A stretch of DNA of 64,000 nt from Variovorax gossypii (GCF_003965815.1 NZ_RXOE01000003.1:186001-250000), one strand, 5' to 3'. Shown: positions 43,786-52,818, counted from the first letter of the stretch. The notes: a model not told the origin generated them from the sequence alone. A program made the numbers and translations.

Positions 43786-45468
43786 TTACAGCGGGACGGT
43801 GTCGCGCGATGCGTAGAGCACCGCGAGAGGTTCGGAGCGGCCGCGCACGACGAGCATCTCGGCCGTGCCCATGGCCTGTGCCACGCCGGCCTGCTCGGCT
43901 GCGAACAGCGACACGACGAGGCGCGACGACGCGGTCTTCGAATGGTCCTGCAGCCGGCTCGCGGTGTTGACCACTTCGCCGATGGCGGTGAAGGTGGTGG
44001 TTTCCAGATAGCCCACTTCGCCCACCGCCGCGCGGCCCGCGTGCAGGCCCATGCCGAACTCCAGCCGCTGGCCGAACTGCGCCTCGAAGCCTTCGCTCCA
44101 TGCGTCCATGCGCTGGCCGATCAGCTCGGTCGCGCGCAGCGCCTGCCTGCAGGCGGTGGGCAGGTCGCACTCGAGGCCGAAGATCGCCATCACGCTGTCG
44201 CCGATGAACTGGTTGGGCACGCCGCCGCTCTCGCGCACGGCCGCGCCCACGGTGGCGAAATAGCGGTCGAGCACGTAGGCCAGGTCGAAGGGCCATTGCC
44301 GCTCCGACAGGCCCGACCAGCGCCGCAGGTCGACGAACAGGATCGCCACGTCGCGCTCGTGCCCGAATCGGCCGACCGGCGCGGGCCGGCCCTCGTTGGG
44401 CAGCGGCGCGAACAGCGGCGTGACTTCGATATCGCCGCGCGGGCGCAGCTGGCAGGCCAGCCGCACGTCGGCCGGCGCGCGCACCCGTTCGAGCGTGCGC
44501 CGCTCGTCGCGGCCGGCCTCGCCGATGTGTTCGGCGGGGCCGGCCACGCGCACGCGGCAGGTGGAGCAGCGCGCCCGGCCGCCGCAGATCGACACATGGT
44601 CGATGCCGTGCGAGCGGCTCGCCTCCAGCACGCTCCAGCCGCGCGGCACCTGCACGGTGCGCTCGGGGTAGCTCAGCGCGACCATCGGCTGCCGCGACCA
44701 GCGCGCGAAGCTGTTGCGGCCCCAGCGCGCCGCCAGCAGCGCGGCCAGCGACAGGCCGTAGAGCCACTTGATGGCGTCTTCCGCCGTGCCGAGCGCCTGG
44801 GCCTGCTCGGGCGTCGGCAGCACGACGGGCGGCACGCCGCTCCACTGGAACTCCCGCCCCATCGAGACGAAGCCCATCGCCGCCGCCAGCGGCAGCACCA
44901 CCGCGACGGCAAGCAGCAGGTGGGAGAAGCGCCGCCACGCCGGCTGCGCCCGCAGCGCGAAGTGCAGGCCCAGGCAGCCATGGGTCCAGGCCGCCAGCAT
45001 CATCAGCAGCTGCGCTGCCGCGCCCTGCCATTCCCACAGTCCCCAGACCACGCGCACGTAGGAGCCCTCGATGCCGTAGGCCAGGTAGGCGCCGCGCATG
45101 GCGGCGAGGTGCTTGATCAGCAGCAGCGGCAGCACGAAGCCCAGCGCCACGCGCAGGCCCTCCAGCGGCGGCATGCGCAGGGTGCGCCGCTCCCACAGGG
45201 CCACCACGGCCAGGGCCAGGTGCGTGGCGGCGGCGCCGTACAGCAGCACCGTGCCGGCGAGGCTGTGCCAGAACGCCTGCACGCCGCGCAGCACTGTTTC
45301 GGCCGCGGCAAAGGAATAGATGCCGAGGGAGTGGTTGAGCAGGTGCGCCGTGACGTAGGCCATCAGCACCAGGCCGCTCGCCCAGCGGAGATTGCGCCGT
45401 GTCGGCGGTCTCAGCGAAAAGGGGGCGGAAGTAGCGGCGGAGGCGGCTTGAGGGGAACGTCTGGCCAT
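43786..45468 (-). CDS. Membrane-anchored [2Fe-2S] ferredoxin-nucleotide cyclase fusion
   Basis: The 560-residue protein has three parts. Residues about 25-270 hold six or so membrane segments with histidines placed as in b-type cytochrome subunits (TAHLLNHSLG, WHSLAGTVLL). Residues about 275-365 are a plant-type [2Fe-2S] ferredoxin: cysteines C-x5-C-x2-C in CGGRARCSTC and a fourth in LACQLRP. Residues about 385-555 are a class III nucleotide cyclase with the metal aspartates in LFVDLRRWS and IGDSVMAIFG and the EVVNTASRLQ site. It likely makes cAMP in response to a redox or oxygen signal. The Crp/Fnr gene is divergent, 67 bp away. Confidence 0.82.
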   Translation of the reverse strand: MARRSPQAASAATSAPFSLRPPTRRNLRWASGLVLMAYVTAHLLNHSLGIYSFAAAETVLRGVQAFWHSLAGTVLLYGAAATHLALAVVALWERRTLRMPPLEGLRVALGFVLPLLLIKHLAAMRGAYLAYGIEGSYVRVVWGLWEWQGAAAQLLMMLAAWTHGCLGLHFALRAQPAWRRFSHLLLAVAVVLPLAAAMGFVSMGREFQWSGVPPVVLPTPEQAQALGTAEDAIKWLYGLSLAALLAARWGRNSFARWSRQPMVALSYPERTVQVPRGWSVLEASRSHGIDHVSICGGRARCSTCRVRVAGPAEHIGEAGRDERRTLERVRAPADVRLACQLRPRGDIEVTPLFAPLPNEGRPAPVGRFGHERDVAILFVDLRRWSGLSERQWPFDLAYVLDRYFATVGAAVRESGGVPNQFIGDSVMAIFGLECDLPTACRQALRATELIGQRMDAWSEGFEAQFGQRLEFGMGLHAGRAAVGEVGYLETTTFTAIGEVVNTASRLQDHSKTASSRLVVSLFAAEQAGVAQAMGTAEMLVVRGRSEPLAVLYASRDTVPL

Positions 45469-45535
45469 GAACGGGTTCGAAGCGGCACCCGAGCATAATC
45501 CGCGCGCCTATTCCCGTTGACCACCGACCTCCGGC

Positions 45536-46255
45536 ATGGCCAAACCCGAACCTACCCTCCGCTCCAGCCTCGCACTGCGCCAGATCGCGCTGCTCGAAGG
45601 CCTTTCAGACCAGCGCCTCGACCTGCTGGCCCAGCAATGCCTCTGGCACAGCGTGGAAGCCGACAAGCCCCTGCTGCTGCGCGCCGAGCAGCAGGGCGAG
45701 GTGTTCCTGCTGGTCTCGGGCCGGGTGCGGGTGACGACCTATTCGGCCAACGGCCGGCAGGTGACCTTCCGCGATTCCGAGGCCGGCGAGCACTTCGGCG
45801 ACATCGCCGCCATCGACGGCGGCCCGCGCTCGGCCGATGTCGTCACCCTCGAGCCCAGCGTGGTGGCCAGCCTCGACCGCACCGCCTTCATGGCCCTGCT
45901 GCGCGACGAGCCGCTGGTGGCCGGCCGGGTGATGCTGCGGCTGGCGACGCTGGTGCGGCAGCTCTCCGAGCGGGTGATCGACCTGAGCACCCTGGGCGTG
46001 CAGAACCGGCTGCATGCCGAGCTGCTGCGCCTGGCTCGCGCCGCCGGCGTCGAGGGCAACCAGGCCCGGCTGGACCCGGCGCCCAAGCATGCGGCGCTGG
46101 CCAGCCAGATCAGCACCAACCGCGAGCAGGTGACCCGCGAGCTCAACGTGCTGGCGCGCAGCGGCGTGCTGCGCAAGGACGACAAGGCTCTTCTGGTCGC
46201 CGACGTGGCCCGCCTGGAGGCTATGGTCTCGCAGGTGCGCGGCGACGCCGGCTGA
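45536..46255 (+). CDS. Crp/Fnr-family transcriptional regulator
   Basis: The 239-residue protein has a cyclic-nucleotide-binding beta roll (residues about 20-135) with a phosphate-cassette-like FGDIAAIDGGPRSADVV, keeping the RSA triplet that contacts the phosphate, though an aspartate stands where a glutamate is usual. The C-terminal helix-turn-helix includes ALASQISTNREQVTRELNVL. No cluster of cysteines suggests an Fe-S sensor. With the divergent cyclase gene it forms a complete cAMP signal pair by inference, and the three TGTGC-N6-GCACA palindromes nearby are its likely sites. Confidence 0.85.
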   Translation: MAKPEPTLRSSLALRQIALLEGLSDQRLDLLAQQCLWHSVEADKPLLLRAEQQGEVFLLVSGRVRVTTYSANGRQVTFRDSEAGEHFGDIAAIDGGPRSADVVTLEPSVVASLDRTAFMALLRDEPLVAGRVMLRLATLVRQLSERVIDLSTLGVQNRLHAELLRLARAAGVEGNQARLDPAPKHAALASQISTNREQVTRELNVLARSGVLRKDDKALLVADVARLEAMVSQVRGDAG

Positions 46256-46267
46256 GTCCCGGGTCGA

Positions 46268-46741
46268 TCAGTTCCAGCGGCCCTTGGTGCCGCCGATGGA
46301 GAAGCGGCCGGCGCCCAGCAGCACCACGGTCAGCGCGCCGAACAGGTACAGGCCCTGCAGTTCCAGCGCCCAGCCGCCCTGTTTCGTCATTGCGAACAGG
46401 TCGGCCATGTGCACCAGGCCGAAGGCCACCAGCATGTTGATGACGACCACGCCCGCGGCGGCGCGGGTGTAGATGCCGGCGATCATCAGCAGCGGGGCGA
46501 CGATCTCGCCCACGTACACCAGGTAGGCGATGCCGCCCGGCAGCCCGGCCTTGGCCAGCATGCCGGCGATGAAGCCCACGCCGGCCGACAGCTTGAAGAT
46601 GCCGTGCAGCAGCACCAGGAAGCCGATCGTCACTCGGATCAGCAGCTTGCCGGAATCGTCCAGCGTGGCGGGGGAGAGGGCGGACAGCGGCGACGCGATC
46701 GGCGCACGCGGGGTGTTGGCGGCGGTGGCCTGGGTGTTCAT
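46268..46741 (-). CDS. DoxX-family membrane protein, second copy
   Basis: The 157-residue protein has four membrane segments (VTIGFLVLLHGIFKL, YLVYVGEIVAPLLMIAGIYT) and matches the DoxX/YphA family. It lies tail-to-tail with the Crp/Fnr gene. A TGTGCGTTTACGCACA palindrome lies 84 bp before its start, suggesting control by that regulator. The function in the inner membrane is unknown, but DoxX proteins have been linked to redox stress. Confidence 0.8.
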   Translation of the reverse strand: MNTQATAANTPRAPIASPLSALSPATLDDSGKLLIRVTIGFLVLLHGIFKLSAGVGFIAGMLAKAGLPGGIAYLVYVGEIVAPLLMIAGIYTRAAAGVVVINMLVAFGLVHMADLFAMTKQGGWALELQGLYLFGALTVVLLGAGRFSIGGTKGRWN

Positions 46742-46825
46742 GGCAGATCCTTGCTGGAAAACGGTGGGTCCGCCGCGGAATGCGACGGTTGCGGTTCCAG
46801 TGTGCGGGGCTGCGGAAATGCGGAA

Positions 46826-46841
46826 TGTGCGTTTACGCACA
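46826..46841. promoter_or_regulatory. Crp/Fnr-type palindrome, copy 3
   Basis: TGTGCGTTTACGCACA is a perfect 16-bp palindrome, TGTGC-N6-GCACA, 84 bp upstream of the DoxX start codon at 46741. It is the most symmetrical of the three copies. Confidence 0.65.
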
Positions 46842-46870
46842 TGTTTTGGCGAAAAGGCCCCATGGCCGGG

Positions 46871-47800
46871 TCAGTGGGGGCCGAAGTGGGCCGTCCACTT
46901 GCGCTCGTAGTCCATCTTGCGGAAATGCGCCGCCATGAAGTCGATGAAGCTGCGCACCTTGGCCGACAGGTGCTTTCGGCTCGGGTAGGCCAGGTTGATG
47001 GTCAGGTGCGGCAGGTCCCAGTCGTCCAGCGTGGGCACCAGCCGGCCGGCCACGATGTCGTCGTAGACGATGTAGGTCGGCTGCACCAGGATGCCCATGC
47101 CGTCGAGCGCGGCGGCGCGCAGCACCTGCCCGTCGTTCGACTCGAGCAGGCCTGTGACCGACACCGTGTGCGTTTCCTTCCCCCGCCTGAAGCGCAGCTC
47201 GTTCGGGTTGTTGGCGTGGGTGTAGATCAGCAGCTTGTGCTGCTTCAGCTCGTCCAGCGTCTTCGGGAAGCCGTGCTGCGCGAAGTAGCGCGGCGAGGCC
47301 GCCAGGATGCGCCGCGTTTCGCCGAGGCGGCGGATCGTCACGTTCGAGTCGGGCTCGTACTCGCGCGTGCGGATCGCCACGTCGATGTTGTTGTCGATCA
47401 GGTCGAAGTAGCGGTTGGCCGTCTCCACGTGCACCGTCACGCCCGGGTAGCGCTGGGTGTACTCGCGCAGCAGCGGCGCGATGTGGTGGATCGAGAACGA
47501 CAGCGAGGCCGTGATGCGCAGCGTGCCCGTGGGATTGAACGCGGTGGCGTTCACCGCCGATTCGGCGTCCGACAGGTCGGCCAGGATGGTGCGGGCCCGG
47601 CCGCAGAACTCGCGGCCGGTGTCGGTGAGGTACAGGCGGCGCGTGTTGCGCTCGACCAGCCGCGCGCCCAGCCGTTCTTCCAGCGCGCTCAGGTGGCGGC
47701 TCGCGGCGGCGTTGGAAAGGCCCAGCGCCTCGGCGGCGCGGCTCAGGCTGCCGGCATCGGCGATCTGCACGAGCAGGGCGATTTCGGTCCAGCGGTCCAT
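46871..47800 (-). CDS. LysR-family regulator of the hydroxyquinol dioxygenase operon
   Basis: The 309-residue LysR protein has its helix-turn-helix at residues about 18-37 (LSRAAEALGLSNAAASRHLS) and a normal effector domain. The ATG at 47800 is preferred over a long upstream extension. It is divergent from the hydroxyquinol dioxygenase gene, and a TTCCGC-TGG-GCGGAA palindrome lies between them, so local control is likely, with hydroxyquinol or maleylacetate as possible effectors. Confidence 0.86.
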   Translation of the reverse strand: MDRWTEIALLVQIADAGSLSRAAEALGLSNAAASRHLSALEERLGARLVERNTRRLYLTDTGREFCGRARTILADLSDAESAVNATAFNPTGTLRITASLSFSIHHIAPLLREYTQRYPGVTVHVETANRYFDLIDNNIDVAIRTREYEPDSNVTIRRLGETRRILAASPRYFAQHGFPKTLDELKQHKLLIYTHANNPNELRFRRGKETHTVSVTGLLESNDGQVLRAAALDGMGILVQPTYIVYDDIVAGRLVPTLDDWDLPHLTINLAYPSRKHLSAKVRSFIDFMAAHFRKMDYERKWTAHFGPH

Positions 47801-47864
47801 GGGGCGGCGTCTCCGGGATTGTTTTTCAGGTCCGGATGATTTTGGCGCAGGCCGCGCCCGACCG

Positions 47865-47879
47865 TTCCGCTGGGCGGAA
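47865..47879. promoter_or_regulatory. LysR-type operator
   Basis: TTCCGC (47865-47870) and GCGGAA (47874-47879) form a perfect dyad around TGG and contain a symmetrical T-N11-A core. It lies 64 bp from the LysR start and 99 bp from the dioxygenase start, a usual position for a LysR recognition site. Confidence 0.6.
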
Positions 47880-47978
47880 AAATGATTTGCGCCCCGATGC
47901 TTTCGTGCCAACCGCGCGCGGCCTACAGTGCGCCCTATTCCCGGAGACCCCGGAGACAACACCACGGAGACAGCCACG

Positions 47979-48818
47979 ATGCGCAACCTCAACCAGGACA
48001 ACATCACGCAGGCCGTGCTCGCGCGCTTCGCCGACACGCCCGATCCGCGCCTGCGCGAGATCCTGACCAGCCTGGTGCAGCACCTGCACGCCTTCGCGCG
48101 CGAGGTGAAGCTCACCGAGGACGAGTGGTTCCAGGGCATCCAGTACCTCACGGCCACCGGACAGAAGTGCGACGACAAGCGGCAGGAGTTCATCCTGCTG
48201 TCGGACGTGCTGGGCCTTTCGATGCTCACCATCGCGATGAACAACGACAAGCCGGCCGGCTGCACCGAGGCCACCGTGTTCGGCCCCTTCTACTTCGACG
48301 GCGCGCCAGAGTACGAGCACGGCGACGACGTGGCCAACGGCGCCGAGGGCGAGCCCTGCGACGTGTACGCCACGGTGCGCGGGCTCGACGGAGAGCCGCT
48401 GGCCAATGCCGTGGTCGACGTGTGGCAGGCCGACGCGGGCGGGCACTACGACGTGCAGCACGCCGGGCTCGACCATGCGGAGAACCGGGGCACGCTGCGC
48501 ACCGGGCCCGACGGCTCGCTGCACTTCCGCAGCGTGGTGGCGGTGGCGTATCCGATCCCGGTCGACGGGCCCGTGGGCGACCTGCTGCGCGCGACGAAGC
48601 GCCATCCGTGGCGGCCCGCGCACCTGCATTTCAAGATCGAGGCGCCGGGCTACGAGCGGCTCATCACGCACGTGTTCCGTGAAGGCGACGAGTACCTGGA
48701 CTCGGACGCCGTGTTCGCGGTGCGCCAGTCGCTGGTCGCGCCGTGGAAGAAGCAGGACAACGGCCGCTGGCGCCTCGATTTCGATTTCGTGCTGAACCCG
48801 CTGACGCAGCCCGCCTGA
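47979..48818 (+). CDS. Hydroxyquinol 1,2-dioxygenase (intradiol)
   Basis: The 279-residue protein has the intradiol dioxygenase layout: a helical N-terminus (about 1-100), then a beta-sandwich with the Fe(III) tyrosines and the histidine pair in HPWRPAHLHFKIEAPGY. The YPIPVDGPVGDLLRATKRH stretch is typical of hydroxyquinol rather than catechol dioxygenases. It cleaves hydroxyquinol to 3-hydroxy-cis,cis-muconate, which tautomerises to maleylacetate. The ATG at 47979 follows GGAGACAGCC. Confidence 0.88.
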   Translation: MRNLNQDNITQAVLARFADTPDPRLREILTSLVQHLHAFAREVKLTEDEWFQGIQYLTATGQKCDDKRQEFILLSDVLGLSMLTIAMNNDKPAGCTEATVFGPFYFDGAPEYEHGDDVANGAEGEPCDVYATVRGLDGEPLANAVVDVWQADAGGHYDVQHAGLDHAENRGTLRTGPDGSLHFRSVVAVAYPIPVDGPVGDLLRATKRHPWRPAHLHFKIEAPGYERLITHVFREGDEYLDSDAVFAVRQSLVAPWKKQDNGRWRLDFDFVLNPLTQPA

Positions 48819-48849
48819 TCCAGCAAGACCAACCAAGGAAACAACGCAA

Positions 48850-49455
48850 ATGAACGAAACCCTGCAGCAGGAACTGCTGATCCGCCGGATGATCGAGCGC
48901 TGGGCCGTGTGGCGCGATGCCGGCGACTGGGAGCGCTTCGCCACCGTGTGGCATCCCGAGGGGGTGATGATGGCCACCTGGTTCCAGGGGCCGTACACCG
49001 AGTTCATCCGTGTCACGAAGGAAGGCTGGGCCAAGGGCGTGAGCATCCTGCACTTCCTCGGCGGCTCGGCCATCGAGGTGGCCGGCGAGCGCGCCATCGC
49101 GCAGACCAAGATGACCATTTCGCAGCGCGGCATGGTCGAGGGCGTACTGTGCGACGCGGTGTGCACCGGCCGCTTCTACGACTTCGTGGAAAAGCACGAA
49201 GGCGAATGGAAGCTGCTGCACCGCCAGCCGATCTACGAAAAGGACCGCATCGACCCGGTGGACCCGGCCGCCACGGTGAAGCTGGACGCGGACGTGCTGG
49301 CCGGCCTGCCCGAAGGCTATCGCCACCTGACCTACATCCAGCAGCGCATCGGCTACACGGTGAAGCTCGACATGCCGATGCTCAAGGGGCCGGCGGTGGA
49401 GGAGCTGTACCGGCGCGGTGCCCGCTGGCTCGCCGGCGGCGCGCTCGAGCGCTGA
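48850..49455 (+). CDS. SnoaL/NTF2-like protein of the hydroxyquinol operon
   Basis: The 201-residue protein begins with an NTF2-like fold (LLIRRMIERWAVWRDAGDWE; FATVWHPEGVMMATWF). Its chain is longer than the 130-residue norm, with an added C-terminal 60 residues. Related domains act as small dehydratases, isomerases or ring-hydroxylating dioxygenase beta subunits; none is demonstrated here. It lies 31 bp after the dioxygenase gene and is followed by a terminator, so it belongs to that operon. Confidence 0.72.
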   Translation: MNETLQQELLIRRMIERWAVWRDAGDWERFATVWHPEGVMMATWFQGPYTEFIRVTKEGWAKGVSILHFLGGSAIEVAGERAIAQTKMTISQRGMVEGVLCDAVCTGRFYDFVEKHEGEWKLLHRQPIYEKDRIDPVDPAATVKLDADVLAGLPEGYRHLTYIQQRIGYTVKLDMPMLKGPAVEELYRRGARWLAGGALER

Positions 49456-49512
49456 CGAGGCGGCCAAGGGAAGCGCGCCAGCAGGGAACGCCCCATCCTG
49501 CTACGCTCGCCG

Positions 49513-49538
49513 AGCCTGCCTCCACGGCAGGCTTTTTT
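49513..49538 (+). terminator. Rho-independent terminator of the hydroxyquinol operon
   Basis: AGCCTGCC (49513-49520) and GGCAGGCT (49526-49533) pair around TCCAC, with T33-T38 of the T-run (49533-49538) downstream. It lies 58 bp after the SnoaL-like gene. Confidence 0.85.
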
Positions 49539-49555
49539 CTGCGCTCTTCCCTCCC

Positions 49556-50314
49556 ATGGCTTTTCCCCTGATCACCGACCCGCATTTCTACGCGGTCGCC
49601 ATTCCCGCCGTGCTGCTGCTCGGCATCAGCAAGAGCGGCTTCGGCGCGGGCTTCGGCTCGCTCGCCGTGCCGATGATGGCGCTGGCCGTCACCGTGCCGC
49701 AGGCGGCCGCCATCCTCATGCCGCTGCTGTTGCTGATGGACGTGCTTGGCCTCGCGGCGTTCCGGCGCGACTTCGATCGCTCGCTGCTGAAGTTCCTGAT
49801 TCCGTTCGGGCTGCTGGGCACGGTGATCGGCACGCTGCTGTTCCGCATGCTTTCGGCGCACACGGTGGCGGGCATCGTCGGCGTGTTCACGCTGCTCTTC
49901 CTCGCGCAGCGGCTGGTGTTTCCGCCCAAGCCAAATGATCCGCTGCCCTCGCGCGGCATCGGCGCGGTGCTGACGACGGTGTCGGGCTTCACCAGCTTCA
50001 TCGCGCACGCGGGCGGGCCGCCCATCAATGCCTACGTCATTCCGCTGCGGCTGTCGCCGGTGATCTTCACGGCGACGATGGCCTACTTCTTCTTCGTGGT
50101 GAATCTCAGCAAGTGGATTCCCTACGCGTGGCTCGGCCTGCTCGACTTCCGCACCCTGGCCACCTCGCTGGTGCTGATGCCGCTTGCGCCACTGGGCGTG
50201 TGGATCGGCATCCGCATCGCGAGGCGCATCGATGCGACGTGGTTCTATCGCTTCGTTTATCTGGGCATGTTCCTGACCGGGCTCAAGCTCGTCTATGACG
50301 GCTTCCTGGCCTGA
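49556..50314 (+). CDS. TauE/SafE-family anion exporter
   Basis: The 252-residue protein has about eight hydrophobic segments and the family motifs GISKSGFGAGFG near the N-terminus and SGFTSFIAHAGGPPINAYVI in the second half. TauE/SafE proteins export or import sulfite, sulfoacetate and other small organic acids; the substrate is not known. It follows a terminator, so it has its own promoter. Confidence 0.85.
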   Translation: MAFPLITDPHFYAVAIPAVLLLGISKSGFGAGFGSLAVPMMALAVTVPQAAAILMPLLLLMDVLGLAAFRRDFDRSLLKFLIPFGLLGTVIGTLLFRMLSAHTVAGIVGVFTLLFLAQRLVFPPKPNDPLPSRGIGAVLTTVSGFTSFIAHAGGPPINAYVIPLRLSPVIFTATMAYFFFVVNLSKWIPYAWLGLLDFRTLATSLVLMPLAPLGVWIGIRIARRIDATWFYRFVYLGMFLTGLKLVYDGFLA

Positions 50315-50431
50315 GGCCGGCGAAGCGAGGCCTTTTCGCGGAACACCGCGGAACCGGCTTTGCCGGGCCGCAGGTGTTGCCCCCGGTAGGGGGGCGAAGC
50401 GACACGAAGTGCGCGAAGCCTGGGGGCGAGC

Positions 50432-50791
50432 TTAAAACTCGACGATGCTCTTGAAGCCGCCGAAGATCATCCGCTTCGCATCGAAGGGCATGGTCTTCGG
50501 GTCCATCGCGGTGATGCGCGGGTCGGCCATCACCTTCGCGTTGACCGTGTCGCGGTGCTTGCGCGACTTGTAGACGATCCACGAGAAGGCCACGGTCTCG
50601 TCGGACTTCAGCTTCACGCTCTGGGGAAAGGACGTGAGCTTGCCGGGCTTCACGTCGTCGGCGATGCACTCCACGTATTCGATCGCGCCGTATTCCATCC
50701 AGACCTTGCCGGCCTTGCGCGCCAGCTTGCGGTAGGCCTCGACGTTGGCGGTGGGAATGGCGACGATGAAGCCGTCTACATAACGAGCCAT
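50432..50791 (-). CDS. DUF1428 family protein
   Basis: The 119-residue protein starts MARYVDGFIVAIPTANVEAYR and has the ferredoxin-like DUF1428 fold, sometimes wrongly labelled an RNA signal recognition particle protein. The function is unknown. The ATG at 50791 follows GGAGAAC on the minus strand; a longer frame from 51058 crosses into the exporter gene. Confidence 0.8.
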   Translation of the reverse strand: MARYVDGFIVAIPTANVEAYRKLARKAGKVWMEYGAIEYVECIADDVKPGKLTSFPQSVKLKSDETVAFSWIVYKSRKHRDTVNAKVMADPRITAMDPKTMPFDAKRMIFGGFKSIVEF

Positions 50792-50861
50792 GGTTGTTCT
50801 CCTGAATAGTCTGTGGAACCGTTGAAGAAAGAAGACCGGTGGTTGCATGGCGTGGTGTCGC

Positions 50862-52328
50862 TCATTGCGATGCCGCCGTTCCGTGGGGTGCCGCTGCTTC
50901 CTCGTTGTTCTGCATCTGCCCCGGCATGGCGGAGCGAAGCAGCAAGGCACCGAGCAGACCCGCCGCCGCCGCGAACACGGCGCCGACGAGAAACGCGAGG
51001 TTGTAGCCGCCGGTGAGCGCCAGCGGCATCTGCGCGCCGGCCGCTTCCATCGACGCACTGCGCGCGGCCGCCGCGCTGGCCAGCACGGCCAGGCCCAGCG
51101 CTCCGCCCATCATGAAAGAGGTGTTGACCACGCCCGAGGCCAGGCCCGAATCGGACGGGCTCACCTCGCTCATCGCGGCGAGCAGCACCGGGTTGAACGC
51201 CATGCCCGCGCCCAAGCCGAGCAGCATCATTCCAGGCAGCACGTCGACCACGAAGCTGCCGTTGACCGGCGCGCGCGCGAACAGCGCAAGCCCGATGGCC
51301 GCGAGCCAGAGCCCGGCCGCCAGCGGCTTGCGGATGCCGAAGCGCATCACGATCTTCGCGGACAGGCCCAGCGAGAACACCGCCATGATGATGTTGGCGG
51401 GCAGGAAGGCCAGCCCGATCTGCATCGGCGTGTAGTTCAGCACCAGCTGCATGTAGAGCGCCGAGATGAAGAACCACGCGAACATGGCCGCGGCCCACAG
51501 CACGCCGACCACGTTGGCCACCGACACGCTGCGCAGCTTGAAGAGGCCCAGCGGCATCAGCGGATGCTGCACGCGCGACTCGATGGCGATGAAGATCGCG
51601 AGCAGCACCACGGCAGCGCCGAGCAGGCCGAGCGTCTGCGTGGAGCCCCAGCCGGCCTCGTTGCCGTTGACCACGCCGTACACCGCGAGCATCAGCGACA
51701 GCGTGACGGTGATGGCGCCGGCCACGTCGAGCTTCTCTCCGTGCGCATGGCCGCGCGCGCTGGGCAGCAGCGCCACGCACAGCGCATACACCGCGATGCC
51801 GATCGGCAGGTTCACCAGGAAGATCCAGTGCCAGCTCAGCGTGCTCGTGAGCAGGCCGCCCAGCAATACGCCGATGCTGCCGCCGCCGGCGCACACGAAG
51901 CCGTACACGCCCATCGCCTTGGCGCGGTCGGCCGGTTCGGTGAAGAGGTTCATGATGAGCGAGAGCGACACGGCGGAAACCACCGCGCCGCCCAGGCCCT
52001 GCACCGCGCGCGCGGCCACCAGCAGGCCCTGCGAGGTCGAGACCCCGCAGGCCAGCGATGCCAGCGTGAACAGCACCAGGCCCGCGAGGAACACGCGGCG
52101 GTGACCGTACAGGTCGCCGAGCCGGCCTCCGAGCAGCAGGAAGCCGCCGAAGGTCAGCATGTAGGCGTTCACCACCCAGACCAGCGAGGTCTCGGTGAAG
52201 CCAAGGTCGGTACGGATCGAGGGCAGCGCCACGTTCACGATGGTGGTGTCGAGCACGATCATCAGGACGCCGAGGCACAGCACCATCAATGCGAGCCAGC
52301 GCTTGCGGCTGTCGAGTTGGTTGGTCAT
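50862..52328 (-). CDS. MFS exporter of the DHA2 (EmrB/QacA) family
   Basis: The 488-residue protein has 14 predicted membrane segments, with the DHA2 motif MIVLDTTIVNVALPSIRTDL in segment 1 and the loop motif GGRLGDLYGHRRVFL. Such carriers export drugs or toxic organics by proton antiport. It lies 70 bp before the DUF1428 gene on the same strand. The VOC and SRPBCC genes upstream and the TetR gene at 53964 make this a plausible TetR-controlled cluster. Confidence 0.85.
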   Translation of the reverse strand: MTNQLDSRKRWLALMVLCLGVLMIVLDTTIVNVALPSIRTDLGFTETSLVWVVNAYMLTFGGFLLLGGRLGDLYGHRRVFLAGLVLFTLASLACGVSTSQGLLVAARAVQGLGGAVVSAVSLSLIMNLFTEPADRAKAMGVYGFVCAGGGSIGVLLGGLLTSTLSWHWIFLVNLPIGIAVYALCVALLPSARGHAHGEKLDVAGAITVTLSLMLAVYGVVNGNEAGWGSTQTLGLLGAAVVLLAIFIAIESRVQHPLMPLGLFKLRSVSVANVVGVLWAAAMFAWFFISALYMQLVLNYTPMQIGLAFLPANIIMAVFSLGLSAKIVMRFGIRKPLAAGLWLAAIGLALFARAPVNGSFVVDVLPGMMLLGLGAGMAFNPVLLAAMSEVSPSDSGLASGVVNTSFMMGGALGLAVLASAAAARSASMEAAGAQMPLALTGGYNLAFLVGAVFAAAAGLLGALLLRSAMPGQMQNNEEAAAPHGTAASQ

Positions 52329-52364
52329 GGGAAGCGAAATTCCTTTGGAACGGAAAGGGACGGC

Positions 52365-52784
52365 TCAGACCAGCGGCTTGCCGCCGTTGATGAGCCACGG
52401 AGTGCCGAAGCGGTCGGTCACCATGCCGAAGCCTTCGACCCAGAAGGTCTTCTCGAAGGGCATTCCGACATGGCCGCCTTCGGCGAAGGCGTCGAAGATG
52501 CGCCGGGCCTCGGCCACGGTCTCGAGGGTCAGCGCGACGCCGAAGCCCTTCATGCCTTCGTACGGCTGGCCGGGCATGGAGTCGGAGGCCATCAGCATGC
52601 CGCCACCGTAGGCGAGCGAGGCATGCATGATGCGCTTCTTCGCCTCGGGCGGGAACTGCTCGGTGTCGGGCGCTTCGCCGACAGTCATCATCATCTGCAT
52701 GGTGCCGCCGAGGGTCTTCTCGTAGAAGCGCATGGCCTCTGCCGCGTTGCCGTCGAAGGTGAGGTAGGCGTGGATTTGAGACAT
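52365..52784 (-). CDS. VOC family protein (PhnB/YjdN type)
   Basis: The 139-residue protein starts QIHAYLTFDGNAAEAMRFYE and ends TDRFGTPWLINGGKPLV, as in PhnB-like VOC proteins. These share the glyoxalase/dioxygenase fold but often lack the metal ligands; activity is unknown. A paralog lies at 53395. Confidence 0.83.
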   Translation of the reverse strand: MSQIHAYLTFDGNAAEAMRFYEKTLGGTMQMMMTVGEAPDTEQFPPEAKKRIMHASLAYGGGMLMASDSMPGQPYEGMKGFGVALTLETVAEARRIFDAFAEGGHVGMPFEKTFWVEGFGMVTDRFGTPWLINGGKPLV

Positions 52785-52818
52785 GTGTATTCCTTGGATG
52801 ACTGGTTGTGTTCGCTGA

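Noticed and set aside
43042..45498. 818-codon plus-strand open frame
   Set aside because: Shadow of the cyclase gene and DUF4148-like genes on the other strand.
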